From: Sergeia podlipaevii
Lineage: Eukaryota > Euglenozoa > Kinetoplastea > Trypanosomatida > Trypanosomatidae
Direction of reading: 5' to 3'
NCBI GenBank assembly: GCA_030849805.1
Contig: JASANZ010002232.1
Span: forward strand, 22,598 to 86,597
Length of the DNA stretch: 64,000 bases
Each line of letters begins with the position of its first letter. Positions within the stretch are counted from its first letter, which is position 1. The translations under genes and the position numbers were made by a program. The notes beneath the pieces were generated by a model that saw only the letters and a program-made list of their open reading frames with translations, did no database searches and was not told the origin of the DNA. Shown in pieces: positions 51,401-58,340 of this stretch.

Positions 51401-52185
51401 ATAAGCACGCTGTCTGGATGCCTCAAAAGACTATCAATGATGAAGGTGGCCCCAGATAGCGTGGTACCGTATCCAATGTACCCCGATGGCTCTGCGGATA
51501 GAATGACGTAATTCGGGGTATCAATATTCATTAACCTTATGTCGCTGGTATTTATTGAGCTACTAGATCTCGCCTCAGATGCCACAGGCTCCTTCTTTGA
51601 AGAAAGCATTGCCAAGTTTATCGAAGAAGAAGGAGAAGAAGGAGAAGAAGGTGTCTGCAACACTGAGGCAGAGGTCATAGAAGGTGACGAAAGCGACGCT
51701 GTAGTGGTGGTACGGGTAGCGGAAAATTGTAAAAGCAAATTTGCATCTGCCGCGGCTATCTTCTCAGACATGAGGTGTGGTTTCAACAACATAATGGCCG
51801 ACTGCCCAGCGTTAGATAAGGATCTCGGCAAGTGGTGACCTATATTATTATCGTCGAGGGGCTTCCTCGAAAATGTGGAAGCACCGCCGTCTTTCCTAAC
51901 TTGCTGGTTGCCTGATGCCGTGCGTAAAGAAAAAAGATTCGCGTACAGAGACTCACGTGCTTGCTCTAGTACATCAGATAAAACAGAAGCGTCACCTTCA
52001 TGGCTTCTTCGCGCGTCACCCAAGGAAGCCGGACAGCTATCATCATTAACTTCAAGTTCCGTTGTGTCCATGAATGATGCTGCAGTTGCTAGACCGCAAG
52101 AGTAAAGCTCGCTCCAGGGCCACGATAGACCCAGTAGAAGCAGCAGCACTACAAAAGCGTGAAGGCGTACTGAAGGAGACCTCAT
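36436..52185 (-). CDS. Giant fibrocystin-L (PKHD1L1)-like type I membrane protein
   Basis: 5249 codons without interruption. The frame is open to 52203, but the first codon there is GTG and a splice acceptor AG sits at 52203-52204, so the ATG at 52185 is the start. Domains: signal peptide (1-35, FVVLLLLLGLSW); a large N-terminal ectodomain; IPT/TIG domains in about 1345-2435, recognisable by starts such as TITSISPIFGQ (about 1705), KILSVSPNEGIV (1900), LTVTPAVVQPESGG (2015) and VMGFNPLAA (2357); G8 domain 1 at about 2449-2538 (GSDVYVASEMRVLLD); beta-helix/PbH1-like sequence; G8 domain 2 at about 3545-3652; a second beta-helix region (about 3970-4030); a transmembrane helix at about 4836-4858 (VVLCVTALVVLLLVFIVQ); and a 390-residue cytoplasmic tail. 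The order and number of G8 domains match animal fibrocystin-L and polyductin (about 4000-4250 residues), which are ciliary or stereociliary surface proteins. A flagellar or pocket surface role is inferred. Confidence 0.9.
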   Translation of the reverse strand: MRSPSVRLHAFVVLLLLLGLSWPWSELYSCGLATAASFMDTTELEVNDDSCPASLGDARRSHEGDASVLSDVLEQARESLYANLFSLRTASGNQQVRKDGGASTFSRKPLDDNNIGHHLPRSLSNAGQSAIMLLKPHLMSEKIAAADANLLLQFSATRTTTTASLSSPSMTSASVLQTPSSPSSPSSSINLAMLSSKKEPVASEARSSSSINTSDIRLMNIDTPNYVILSAEPSGYIGYGTTLSGATFIIDSLLRHPDSVLIDGVQVHGFRVENDGYTLKLPYIPQSPEKLPTNWCTLSTNAAAACAKGVSTPVTLSLQFLKISVLPSAYAVSPRSAGSNADGVLDTVISLANAGEQTVTFFLDGNEGRPFLMRRSDFTPVLLGVTAPVAVMQTRVRVLPLLDDVLPVSEWPALTARLPFASRLRVDSAQTAVHLPPPPSSSSASLPRQCLVIMNKQNYTQVGADQALQEREALVQRYSARLGSITYAPVQMIRLVDEHYDQEEQKEGRMAATSTQGSAGEVSASTAHLLQDVLLAHYTLVPDEGFAANVSALWSLGEVTGDMETSVLARSLYAPKDAYSLFQVLPQLDKTAMTTVLPSVHRICHNKGLRLANSADSRAKWDYTLSIEGAFPRGMALQSSLIDVSTDELGDVREDQEQEEYKVRVYLRPVRTTFASKELRESNKSIPLFELQTNDTAEGDCVVTSASSSKVSCTVAFRKAATSRRRGTRSEDDATKATVESCGSGVAVYVFADDNTTPIPGFPVRIVDSSRFRPVHIYEQYSNLFEPWMARSETPLSAPATRFTFVYSFVFQAMFNGTYRPHCFGDSDQVVVDVAHDGTRLRNGRPLLRTSTVDTFTACKVPVVDSPFRDVTSVYEMANLSRALFNVSCTYSASQVSNITRFRFSSCGVALEARVLEADSEQNETIESLFVAAASLDTSSSSSSSSSANWGPPTRSSRDLPGALIMEVSRALHDPSPSFFSADVKRASQNYTGMTKKMPRHLHPLRIFFNVSSDLYYPDSSLLVSSVATEEECVNSHVDLLLFSDSDVGRRWRDGSSFFSGGGTVKNSRCHWFAAYSFNADMTHHKSLKSLCAHTTYSVLPEDGAGLSDRTKDVGIDSHNIAVHQVYCGTRSGFMDPISALQMRVPLAAAIAMTDLDALVMVDTEPEQQIYQYCVDVVVDGTRRGEGMPAAVHTGELLIFTIVDTSLAKLRHEPSVNLISKVTNNELNPSSDEHLYLHGSSFWYNAYRSQHVQDGLPNAFVPTAISTLQVHLGPVRRIRCLRNIISNTFSSISGAPISAITAELLSSDLALLSITKDVPGGDLGVIVSSPDYGSISVLCGLAIHVSSRVISVTLADYSTSPASTVAGASTLVIRGNNLPLASMETLTVRLGRAADMLEEEMTYVCEIITSTARTMTCKTPKLPLHALERLSLDHGPNPLTGFYHIPLNITVHYNDFSGRETLSQSITTGTGTDGNMDLYVPYTNIIATIESVTPAVVSCLDPSPVLVITGKNLNSHTVLVCLKKNAIGSTFVHVAALTSTCVQCLPIRFSGTTIDCRVSDVLPRGRYDVFVSQKPHQNGAPFSIMSDCEIDSCGSEVVYQHGNLNFTLVGRSLYPWSHTRATVLAYTAIERDAEHPIEVEAMVQEGDQIAQVPIDPLALSVPILEYTETSITVASPDLSFMTRGGYFTVSISISVPTLCQVRVLPQSSIPTITSISPIFGQAPMLIAVYGAGFTRLRYSPDLRVGAHIDVGNGRCEIVKMTNTRILCVLLKPCYNTFPNTTVRLVTDEYGSTLGEGGPSSLHFTCTMSLHRISHNKGFAEGGQALRLFGSGFPVGLSVLEVTVSGFPCLVTAASATELWCTTTSAVGHGDIKGVVTVRNTATKMEASCCIYRYLAGVAPKILSVSPNEGIVNTHVAIVGTRFQNSALASPLQLSWEEMHQLTQDGFVEVATDNSIFTSLFVLYGSDVLESLVMSDELLIVDTSSSSHLLMTDHITLHSRNYGNSAPSAISFSLTVTPAVVQPESGGYFARRVITLVGTNVRSMEGRALSDVLRINVCGRPCEVLGANAQGEIQCKVPEHISSWFLREYMNVLFFPRLRTGFAAFYSTAPRFLVEMIESESDPRKVLNTLKATWKKLNHFTTTTVTDSTGSSRREQVYATTSVDTAVPFGKMIDEEPDVVLPSSTGEFAIALIAMQHSRLYLHDISLRLDHRKAKASNPEGSELTVANATCGLFRYEIDEENGYRKLTVSAAYRWRPLSIGINTFDIPYDSVEERLISSSYWMLRCKGFPTDDSIAITGTEVSGYQVGLNADGMCPVDLISIPSKLKGENAEEELHSCPSITGVGCASYRYVVEETPLVMGFNPLAALATAIGTSVTIVGKSFGDSLDAIERIVLDGVACIPKFLNGSNIVCHLDGHVATEVLNGIAWRDDNPRGDALFLAAQPFYAAVAWSAFLAWLGSDIPTLGSDVYVASEMRVLLDVSPPPLRSLLVDGVLILPETSETSIELIARRITIGTNGSLIAGSVYSPLPYRFIITLTGHSGEVALLKDSEGSGDGFDGQGFAANKAVFARDRTGTDEVAARSTAGKVITFGDPVQTSTSLVFDRARGSGVTEVKHLSVEKGGSIQLHGAVPKIARASLRNVTYAGETSVSVSAAVSWTVGDEIAISGVVTDDGGDAEDWGRDGGKHEVESFKTEVRRITKRVDGSSYSIISFDEPLRYTHSPFPSISNGKLNGMPRNAYTMNQTVPLLNNMWGIEVVLLTRTIVIRGDAESESTGVGATIHLQGSGNDLASVEVYRAGKRGTRYGSAIWVDKVNYPTATVAMLMCVVHDTYHRGITLTETQQLFLSEVSVLRTEGTGIAVIGARHEKLILFGMYTVETGLHTGGIDTVAAGIFLSSASVMLEQLMLLHTRGHGVWISLRRLFTPSTTHICSSSQSLERVLYIYIYGTSEHGIFIFPLHVSSNGGTCSQRDLMTSPFADDAIDKKEGNQGFDTSADDDCATDGEQEEQSYREETEMPLADEVGPNVQRAGKFDNLFISSVALHGLYLPPSSGYRVTNAIVADCGRAHIFADFSNIAHRFESVVLWDVPKLNHDTSRSNNDTSARVSQRIGLQAIHGGHIDITNLFLVGDFADNSTTAAIMLAAVPLVSNSACERTAAAYFLTVRIISIELFHSDTNIHGKYVVLGDTVTVHDLTGVLFKTKRDTHLFVGAPYLANAPWCRVAQLSEYEASYTRVWYTDPEGARVIIDQTNRRATDVITCHAPSYIPTILTVTLDTAGTGGPAQCNVLFATFGYPEGVFDVRMQSYFVRSRARGGTVMLPLSLFFLVDETPSGPRKPPPFEFIPFSKDSTKGISSAAGTLYTKLQQLMSTSQHNATFSYRDRDGYHCYPEGVAARFTAHEGKGSVYTLFHFAISPLTFDVRSINEHDTETATTAFLTYVESRGSGIVGEALLDVEGYYPALASIALRLNDVSSIDVNDVSSRASVPATSLSRLQPGYALPNTLWKMPEVTTYIKTHRCKQLEERCSGSKLPSLQQSRQPQKDGTYDWYDEDAWQGSGAPWLFEEDSDSSVINIDRRQFVIPVGHSVQLCENATVPGALLVYGTLTISYLNTTFDSYQQTGIVLKAETIVVIGSFSIRASNASYSPVRIELGGSMCLKKTSDGEVNRLAPLRLDENTLLECGTFFVPGTALLEGLTNAPTTWKAAGVVRAGDAHLPPLRSLYHHDGMHPFIDENGTLSTANGTVWWQPEWFKWTFDKDGQGGETQLVPPSEWDASQHPWRNGDLVGITSSSSDLNEAEVRRVTASNVSFSVKPVQLSDNLPIPEEGGYEVNIDTRTPLTGEGWSHPHGVSGLRDVLRTSSPDVFSEVVSLTKTVEFVCMSRHYSGSTVVDGVKLPPCRVIVASRSYLEPTFGSTNFTSKGISFRYFGQGGIMKASSTNYSSKAVKEAPAGATDGSIGAELFFVPAVYVNVPLHGHVSFASTVIEHSYGPALYTPAASQVLYIFDSVVWESFGGGLVLEGHILSHIRGTIVAGTRYYRNRVHDADVESGGSSTSTTITNEIEVDRRREMLLPGSADAVSPSEASVESLCSLFNRGFGEAVICDFVAAGSESEGLCLPYIGSSRTIRLVAHSNFIGLFVLALDDLYVTREKEASGDDVRHTKESLQVLPHEAFSFLSVYLNRFVGVFSYSVNTLLIVNCDIFANPIGLALSLTPAHSTGLMNIEESYVSAFQSCQHAALAPCQPSVLFSRSGNANDDVGCGAWSFLSSRYHYAGILVSPSYGSVYLDYDRATVITRPVADSEYRVAGQISVSKVLFGSVGTKECAPIGKDVDKSTKPGVQLLAAAVMGSVGVRSSSSLATIHFKQIAYVGRDAFEFAASAASPWKWGREHVLWLFSEKCPIPSSNGFLPWRDTIVCDIDNTLFVANISDPLRPITYMMTDPLFSTVDTAMCQLMPDCSTLSRCTGLTAVQLFLKDLDSRLPPMPNFTISFTPELTTPSRPGSSIDSTLKESTFSAHSPLASPVVFATTTVCTKYVHGKTCMAPLTFVRTVPGIKGTLKLQLPIDVHPDAFQLIVEELTFEPKGSISQENPSANKLHATIEVTVPDATRRASVCLGEKLVPAGLEPLPTFDPLGTDTLSPLGTPTFVSWSQTCQAGIREASPSATALAATGVRQLRFVLSYNTYILVSQLVYGTLTLYTSQTTQSMWQQMVELQLALASSSPHKDVEVLVYEVQPSRVSFRVGWRDSVAYDVALADQRVREYLSLFALHSSMTKTSVLQEALGFGDEIQEMDKISHIELRDGATYYVAIIEYPYTPAEYQADYAAQVAHTIEQFHGGIIRWHVVLCVTALVVLLLVFIVQRIVHWRLRKAFKARFPELVGASSIGGSGTANATEEVIDAGDDVEGHEGARVATLSLLLLLRKFWTAALNFLHFGGDRGGGVTEGANDRTAMQGHDDDRCGSEKEQSGSVIDGSAEAERDSGDDVPDRGGRRPSSKSGKRKRHEEETETHMLRLLPSTRGLRLSSADVDVSESLAVHRYAEEWRVGVDPLRFQALTSLALAHTIERESGDVAGGSTGGGGGELADDSLCSYLHASPLHMPLQSFQLSPRGGERIASSGLAVSLSRGQAQRNPPIRPLYDALGDAGTQGEASGVTPIPVGLKKDAQLSSNTPRGGTTVGEGGRRHIAPSFVMAAADSDEKDGAGAIARQPPILSSPNVGNSAAPLMSISLRPKVSFAALPTTGNEKSFPPPERREYR
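49343..49371. repeat. GAT trinucleotide repeat inside the giant gene (poly-Ser)
   Basis: Nine to ten GAT units on the plus strand read as TCA/TCATCA on the coding strand and encode a Ser run near residue 938. It is a likely length-polymorphic site. Confidence 0.85.
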
Positions 52186-52202
52186 TGCAAAGCGTTTCCG
52201 CA

Positions 52203-52232
52203 CTGTGAATAATAATAAAAAAGAAATAATAA
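52203..52232 (-). promoter_or_regulatory. Predicted trans-splice acceptor of the giant gene
   Basis: On the minus strand, a T-rich tract (TTTCTTTTTTATTATTATT) ends in CACAG with AG at 52203-52204, leaving a 17-nt leader before the ATG at 52185. It excludes the six-codon GTG-initiated extension. Confidence 0.7.
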
Positions 52233-53187
52233 TGTCTGTATAGGCACCTGTGTCTTCAATCGTCTGAGTTTGCTCTGCAGAATTATTGGTTTATTCCCCT
52301 CTCCCCCCTCACGCCCTTTACAGATTAGCGTATCTGAAATATATCGGCTTCCTTCAGCAGTACTTTCTGATTTCAAGATTCAAATAGTTACGTTGCACAA
52401 AGCGATAGGGAGGGGGGAGCATATAGCAAGCAAATGTATTTATATATATATATTCCAGCAGTTTCGCTTGCTGAATGTCTAAACCGTAATCAACAACAAG
52501 AACAACAAAAAAAATGTATAATAACAAAAAAGAAAATTTTGTAGGGAACACTTGAATAAAAAAAAATTCCAGAGAAAAAAATATATACAGCAAGTAATAA
52601 ATAAAAAAAGATAAGAAAAAGGTGGGGGTTAATATACGTATCTGTAGGCTTCTTGTATCTACAGCTTTGGTGCTAGTTCGAACACACGCCGGCAGTGAAG
52701 GATATATAAAGATTTTAAAAAGCAAGAGGATGTAAGAGTTGATTACAAAATTGAGAAAAGGTAAACGAGAAAACACTGTATGTATGCAATAATGATTGCA
52801 AGTTGATAACAAAAAAAAAAAAGAGAACCTTGAACTGACGCTCTTAGGCATGAGATCAGCACATCTAACAAAGTGAGGCGCACTCCTCTGACAGGCGCTT
52901 TTTTCTCATTCTTTTCGTGACATATAAAACAACACATTTTTTTAAAGTTCTCGTTTCTTTTTTCGATATAAAAGCTATAAAGAGTAATATTGCAAACGCA
53001 ATAACGAACACACAGCAAAAAAAAAAAGGGAGAGAAGGGAATAACAAGCAACTAAAGGCTTCTCTCGACTTGTATACAGTGGTAACACAAACGTATGCTT
53101 TCTTTTTCTTCTGTTAAAAGGTTGCGTACACACGTTCAGAAAAAAAAGAGTATCCCAAAATGGCACAACCTCAACACCGTATTTGAC
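52204..53187. other. Intergenic region upstream of the giant gene (984 nt)
   Basis: AT-rich, with many A-runs (for example 52507-52514, 52810-52821, 53018-53028). It contains the acceptor of the giant gene and the 3' UTR of the Cys-rich protein. A sequence near 52672-52682 vaguely resembles a tRNA T-loop but has no matching arms. No gene. Confidence 0.6.
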
Positions 53188-55443
53188 CTACGAAAACAGA
53201 GTATCTAGCTCACCATTTGCGCTTGGGTCAATATGAGTAGTGCGAGAGGGTACTGGATTCACGCTCATCCCTTGGACCCTAGAGTTGCTGTTGCGAGGGA
53301 AAGCATCAGCTGAAGTAGTAGTAGCACCAGCACCAGCATCACTGGCCTTAAACAGATCCACGGCCGCCCCCGCTGGTCGCACACTTGTGTCTCCGAAAAG
53401 GCTCACCATCGACTGTCCAACAACCACTCGTGTCTCAGCCTGCAATGCCGCTGGCGATAACGCGGCATCCCCTTCTGGGGCGATCGTGGAAGAGGAAGGA
53501 GGGACATAAAGGGGCTGCACGGTTACTGGGAGAAGCTCAGGGTCTACCACCTGCACCTGGAAAAGGTTCGCTTCCTGCACAGGTCCAAAGAAATCTGTTT
53601 CCGCAGTGTGCACCTCAGTTTGTGGAAGCTGCCTTAGCTCCTGCTGCACATGAACGCGTGCGTAGTAGCGAGAGAGGTCGTAAAGAAGGTGAGCGCAGTC
53701 CGTGTGCATGGGCTCATCGTTGATGCATATAGCGTTGTCTCGGTAGTGGCGGTCGCGAGCGCAGCAAAACTGGCACAGAAACAAAACACTGTCGCGCTCA
53801 AAAAAGCAGCTCTGGCGACGTTGGCAAACACCACACTTGACGTGGGCACGTAGTCCAAATATCACGCCGTCCTCCAGTGTTGCTGTCGCTGTGGTGTTAG
53901 TAGATGAGGGAGAGCAGCCAGCAGTTGCGGGGTCTGTACCTCGCTGCCTGTTGGCATCGCCATCTCCTACGGTGATATTCGCAGCCGCTTCATCTGCCAA
54001 GCTCTCTCCACCGCCGGCAGGAACACAAGAAGACGCACCGTTGCCAACTTTGTCCAATGAAGAGGTACCATCCGCACCAGCTAGTCTTTCACCACCTCCA
54101 TGACTTACTGCTCGCCGCGCGTCCCGCACCGCGTGAGCGCTCAGCACACTCTGCACCAACGGTAGACGCAGCGCGATTCCCTCCCCGTTTCCACCCGCCC
54201 CTCCCATCGTTGTCGTCGCGCCGCCTGTGCTAGTCCCCAGACGAACAGAGCTCACAGCTGCCATAACAGCCGTGGTAACCTCCGCCTCTGTCACCTTGCG
54301 CAGCAACGGATGCTCAGCACGAAACAGAACGGCGTGGATCTGCTGTGCGAGGGCGTCCATGCGTCTCTGTGCGCTTCTATAGCACTCTACGCACAAGTAC
54401 CCATGTACAGGGCGTTGAAAAAATTGCTGGAAGGTGTCGATCTCCGACTCCTCAATCATCATGAGACCGCGATCTTTGTGCACTGCCACATGTTTGCGCC
54501 GCGTCTTCTCTTCCTTGTTGAGCATCGCGTGATGGATCTTGTACATCATGTGCTTGATCTCAAGAGGAGGCACGCGATTGGGGTCAATCAACGCCGAGAC
54601 CTCCGCTGTTACTGCAGCCTCCTTCGCGTCTGCATCTTCGCCGATGCCGTTATCACCCCTCGCAAACCCCTCGCGTCCCTTAGGTGCCTGAGTCAGCGAA
54701 AGAGAGCGTGCACTGTTACCAATAGATGCGCAAGTGGTGCTGCTTACCCGGCTCTGAAGCATACTCGCTGTCCTCTTGGCGCCACCAGCATCATCATCAT
54801 CACCCTTTGCGTCCTCATCCGCGGCCTCTGTGGCTTCCCGCGAGGTCGTCACTGGTGCGCCACTTGTGTTCTTCCTGGAGCCACCGTGGCGCCGCCTCTG
54901 CGCTCTCTCACTCGCTTGTTTTGCTGCCACAGCGCTACCCACGCCATCGTTATCGTCATCGGAGCTATCATAATACCCAGAAACCTCACGCGATGCCACC
55001 CTTCCGCTACGCACAGAAGATCCTGCCAAGCTTGAAGTGCGAGACCCACGAGTGAAAGGACGTGCATCAAAATTGTTTCGTTCTCCCACCTTCCTCTGCT
55101 TGGCCTCCAACTCAGCACGTACCAAGGCGGTTTCACGGCGGGCAGCAGTCTCGACAACACCTCGGCTTGGGAGGCGAATAGTAGAGTACGTGTCGTATAC
55201 AATGTTGTCATCCTCGCGCGCCTCCCCCGAGCGACCACACACACAGCAAAGATACTTCTCCTCAAGAGAATCAAGATGCAAACGTATTGCCCTCTCACGC
55301 ATCTCACGTTCACGGCGGTTAGACTGTTCCCTCCTCTCCTTCATCTTCTCTGACACATCGTCGACAAAACGTTTTTGTATTGACACAACTGCCGAAAAAG
55401 GGGTCGAGCACCAGTGCAGAAGGCCTGAGCACATGCACGACAT
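53188..55443 (-). CDS. Cys-rich, probably zinc-binding protein of unknown function
   Basis: 751 codons. The N-terminus (about 25-60) is a highly charged coiled coil (EKMKERREQSNRRERE). Cys clusters: LCCVCGR near 66; YLCVECYRSAQRRMD near 355; and CGVCQRRQSCFFERDSVLFL, then CQFCCARDRH, near 540-575. The last has C-x2-C-x6-C spacing with a further C-x2-C about 13 residues later, consistent with a zinc-ribbon or treble-clef site. The pairs near 66 and 355 lie about 290 residues apart, and a disordered Ser/Gly/Asp insert between them may interrupt one domain. An LLYDLSRYYARVHV helix follows the last cluster. The C-terminal 120 residues are low complexity. There is no signal peptide or membrane span. 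Function not inferred. Confidence 0.75.
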   Translation of the reverse strand: MSCMCSGLLHWCSTPFSAVVSIQKRFVDDVSEKMKERREQSNRREREMRERAIRLHLDSLEEKYLCCVCGRSGEAREDDNIVYDTYSTIRLPSRGVVETAARRETALVRAELEAKQRKVGERNNFDARPFTRGSRTSSLAGSSVRSGRVASREVSGYYDSSDDDNDGVGSAVAAKQASERAQRRRHGGSRKNTSGAPVTTSREATEAADEDAKGDDDDAGGAKRTASMLQSRVSSTTCASIGNSARSLSLTQAPKGREGFARGDNGIGEDADAKEAAVTAEVSALIDPNRVPPLEIKHMMYKIHHAMLNKEEKTRRKHVAVHKDRGLMMIEESEIDTFQQFFQRPVHGYLCVECYRSAQRRMDALAQQIHAVLFRAEHPLLRKVTEAEVTTAVMAAVSSVRLGTSTGGATTTMGGAGGNGEGIALRLPLVQSVLSAHAVRDARRAVSHGGGERLAGADGTSSLDKVGNGASSCVPAGGGESLADEAAANITVGDGDANRQRGTDPATAGCSPSSTNTTATATLEDGVIFGLRAHVKCGVCQRRQSCFFERDSVLFLCQFCCARDRHYRDNAICINDEPMHTDCAHLLYDLSRYYARVHVQQELRQLPQTEVHTAETDFFGPVQEANLFQVQVVDPELLPVTVQPLYVPPSSSTIAPEGDAALSPAALQAETRVVVGQSMVSLFGDTSVRPAGAAVDLFKASDAGAGATTTSADAFPRNSNSRVQGMSVNPVPSRTTHIDPSANGELDTLFS

Positions 55444-56215
55444 TGTTGTTTAAGACCAGAGTTCACCGGGTTCAATAATCACAATAATAATAATAATAAT
55501 AATATAGTAAAAGAGGTGTATAGTCAATGGAAACAAATGTAAATGCAATAAGAAGCTACTCAAGATTCAAAATATAGTGTATATATTTTTTTTCTTAAAA
55601 AAAAACAGTGGTTGCTGTGGTTTCCTTTCTTTTCACTAATATACGTAACAGTAAATATATATATTCAGAAACAAACAAAGAAAGAAAAGGTTCATTGTAT
55701 CTCGAAATATCCACTGCAGTAGAGAAAGCGAAGAAAATCAGCAAAATACTGAATACTAATAAAAGCAAAGCTGCTTGTTGTAACTTTATTCATTGCAGTA
55801 TTGAATGCGTTCCTTTTCTTTTTCCTGTTTCTCCCTTGCTCTTCTTTATCATGATACAGAAGAAGAAAAAAACAGGACCAATTAAACCATAAAACGACTG
55901 TATAGCACAAATCATATATGGCACACACACGCACACAAACTGCAAAAAACGCAAGTTTTGAATATTTATCATCTCGTATCTTCAACGATCCGTTGCAAAA
56001 AGTTACAACGCGTGAGGCTTATATGCATGCTCAAAAGAAAAAAGAAGGACAAAAGCAAATACCGTGATAGCAAAGATAACCACAATATATACCTTCTCCT
56101 TTGTTGATATGCCTTGAAAACGTTGTATATATATATATATATATTATGATACCTCCCTTTTCACTTTACTGCTCTACTGCTTTGTACATATATTTTTTTT
56201 GGTCGCCCTCTCCCT
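55444..56215. other. Intergenic region between Cys-rich protein and ArfGAP
   Basis: 772 nt, AT-rich, with ATA repeats near 55486-55503 and a TA repeat near 56127-56144. Contains the Cys-rich protein leader and the ArfGAP 3' UTR. No gene recognised. Confidence 0.6.
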
Positions 56216-57436
56216 CTACAAGTCATCAAGAAAGTCCTTGATGACTGCACCCCAGGACTCCTGCGCAGAAGCAACAGACTCACGAATTCCCCCCAGCACC
56301 TCCGACGCGCGCCACATCGCATCCTCCATCTCATGATCACCGTCATTGTAATTGTTCGTCTCCCTCACATACGGCTCACTGCCCATGCCTCCAAAATCAG
56401 GCCCAGTGCGTGGGACAGCTGGCGAAGCAGCAGTGGCGAAAGTGGGGGCGCTAACCCCTTGTTGCCGCGCATATGTGTCGCTCGAAATACCGCTGTATCT
56501 GTTGGCATTGTTGTTCGCTAATGCGGTGGCAGTTGCGACTGGAGCCGCCGGAGTGCTAAAAATATCGCCGTTTGTATTTTCATAGGGAGCGGTCACCATC
56601 ATCGTACGCTCATTGGCGTTCTTGATACCCGTCGCATCTACTTTCTTCTGTTCCTCAAGCATCCGAGCCTCCTTCTCCTTGCGTTGTTGTTCCTCTGTAT
56701 CAAAGAGCAATTCTTCAGGGACGGGCTCTACAGACTCCTGCACCTCACCCTCAGTCACACGCGCTATTCCACCAAGACCCTTCTTCTTTGGCTTTCCAGC
56801 ACCAGCTTTCTTTCCTGCGCCAAGCAGAGAGGGCTTGCTGGAGATGGCGGCAATGGATGGAGCCTGTGATACGGGGCTCCCATGACTACTGACCTCAATG
56901 GTAGGGCTGCTAGGCTGACGTGGCAACGGCACTGCTGCCGCCGGTGCAGCCTCAGATTGAAGTTGCCTTTGCTGCTGCTCCTGCATCTGAATAGCCAGCG
57001 CAGCTGCTTGACCGCCACGCATAAAGTCTTGAACCAGTTTGTCTAAGTGACGCTTGTACACCTGAGCAGCCTGTGAAGCGTAGCACGCCCTAGGATCCGT
57101 TACGCCGTGCTGACGGAAGAAGAGCCTTGCCTTCGCGTTGCCACCAAAGGCCATGCGGAGTGCTTCGTCAGGCCTCCAACTGTCCAACTCTGCTGACCGC
57201 ATAAAGGAAATGTGCACGCCAAAGCCTCGGTGACGACCGCAGCAGTCCATACACAAAAAGATTCCGTATGTCACGCTGCACCAGCTGGGGCTTTTCTGGG
57301 GGCAGTCAAAGCATACCTTGTTCTCAGGGATAAGGCGAAGAGAAGCAACGAGGGCTTTGGCCTCCTCCTCGCTTGCGGGTACAGAGAGCCCCGGACGGCC
57401 GGTGACAGGAGAGGAATACTGCGTAGCAACGGACAT
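56216..57436 (-). CDS. ADP-ribosylation factor GTPase-activating protein (ArfGAP2/3-Glo3-like)
   Basis: 406 codons. The ArfGAP zinc finger is at residues 42-65 with exact C-x2-C-x16-C-x2-C spacing (Cys42, 45, 62, 65). It is followed by [20 protein letters not shown], in which Arg70 is the catalytic arginine finger equivalent. The segment [21 protein letters not shown] is the typical ArfGAP helix region. The remaining 250 residues are Ala/Gln/Pro-rich and probably disordered, with a basic [16 protein letters not shown] patch near 205 and a final amphipathic segment ([17 protein letters not shown]) resembling the C-terminal ALPS/Glo3-type motifs. It stimulates GTP hydrolysis by Arf1 on Golgi COPI vesicles. 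Confidence 0.93.
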   Translation of the reverse strand: MSVATQYSSPVTGRPGLSVPASEEEAKALVASLRLIPENKVCFDCPQKSPSWCSVTYGIFLCMDCCGRHRGFGVHISFMRSAELDSWRPDEALRMAFGGNAKARLFFRQHGVTDPRACYASQAAQVYKRHLDKLVQDFMRGGQAAALAIQMQEQQQRQLQSEAAPAAAVPLPRQPSSPTIEVSSHGSPVSQAPSIAAISSKPSLLGAGKKAGAGKPKKKGLGGIARVTEGEVQESVEPVPEELLFDTEEQQRKEKEARMLEEQKKVDATGIKNANERTMMVTAPYENTNGDIFSTPAAPVATATALANNNANRYSGISSDTYARQQGVSAPTFATAASPAVPRTGPDFGGMGSEPYVRETNNYNDGDHEMEDAMWRASEVLGGIRESVASAQESWGAVIKDFLDDL

Positions 57437-58313
57437 TACTGATCAACTTCGATATCTATGGTGTAAGCTGCTAAAACACTTCTTTAGATACCTTTGCTTT
57501 TATTCTCTTTTTGAGTAGCTAAGCGCTATAAGAGGAGAGAGGATATATAAAAGCAAGCAGGTAATCGTACGTACACGCAACACTATTTTCCTCTCTTTTC
57601 AAAACAAACTAACTAGCTAACAACAACAACAACAATTGCTTTATTTATTTGTTTTTAAAGGAAAAAATATTACTTTAATAAAAATGTATAAAAGATTAAA
57701 AAGAAGAAAAACTTCCACGCTGTAGGCACACACACAAAAGGAAAAGAAGGGGGGATCGTATTCCTCAATAACGCATTGTAATGAAACAACTTGGAGAAGG
57801 GAGGGCATGCAACACTTATCATCGGACAGTACAAACGTAAAGTGCTTTTAAAGAAAGGACAAACAAGAAAGCACCCCTACCTTCTTTTGTATGAATAAAT
57901 GTTGTGTCATGTTTCGGCGTAGAAACATCGAAGACAGATTTATATTTAAATATATATGTATTTCACTTCACATAATGATATGTGTATTTGGTTGTTAAAT
58001 GGAAGGGAGGAATGATATATGTATAATATTAAAAAAAGTGCCAATGTGTAAAACTCTCCCTCTATAAAAATAGAGCGTTTGTTTCATTTCCTTTTTTCCC
58101 CTGGCAGCAAAGAAGTATATATATATAGTGAATTGATCTACCGGCGTAGATATCGTCGTTGATAGTTGTTGTGTGTGGGATACAACACCCTCTCTGGTAT
58201 CCCTGTAAAGACGCACTTTCCTACCTCGTTTTATACTCTCTTTTTTTTTTTCTATCTACAGTTCTCCTTCCTCTGTCGTAACATGTTTGTTTGACGCAAA
58301 AGCAGAAAAGAGA

Positions 58314-58340
58314 AATATATATATATATATATATATATAT
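58314..58340. repeat. AT dinucleotide microsatellite
   Basis: About 13 AT units, self-complementary, in the putative kinesin 3' UTR. Confidence 0.9.

Noticed and set aside
52640..52700. tRNA-like B-box resemblance (GTGCTAGTTCGAACAC)
   Set aside because: No matching A box or acceptor, D or anticodon arms could be laid out around it.
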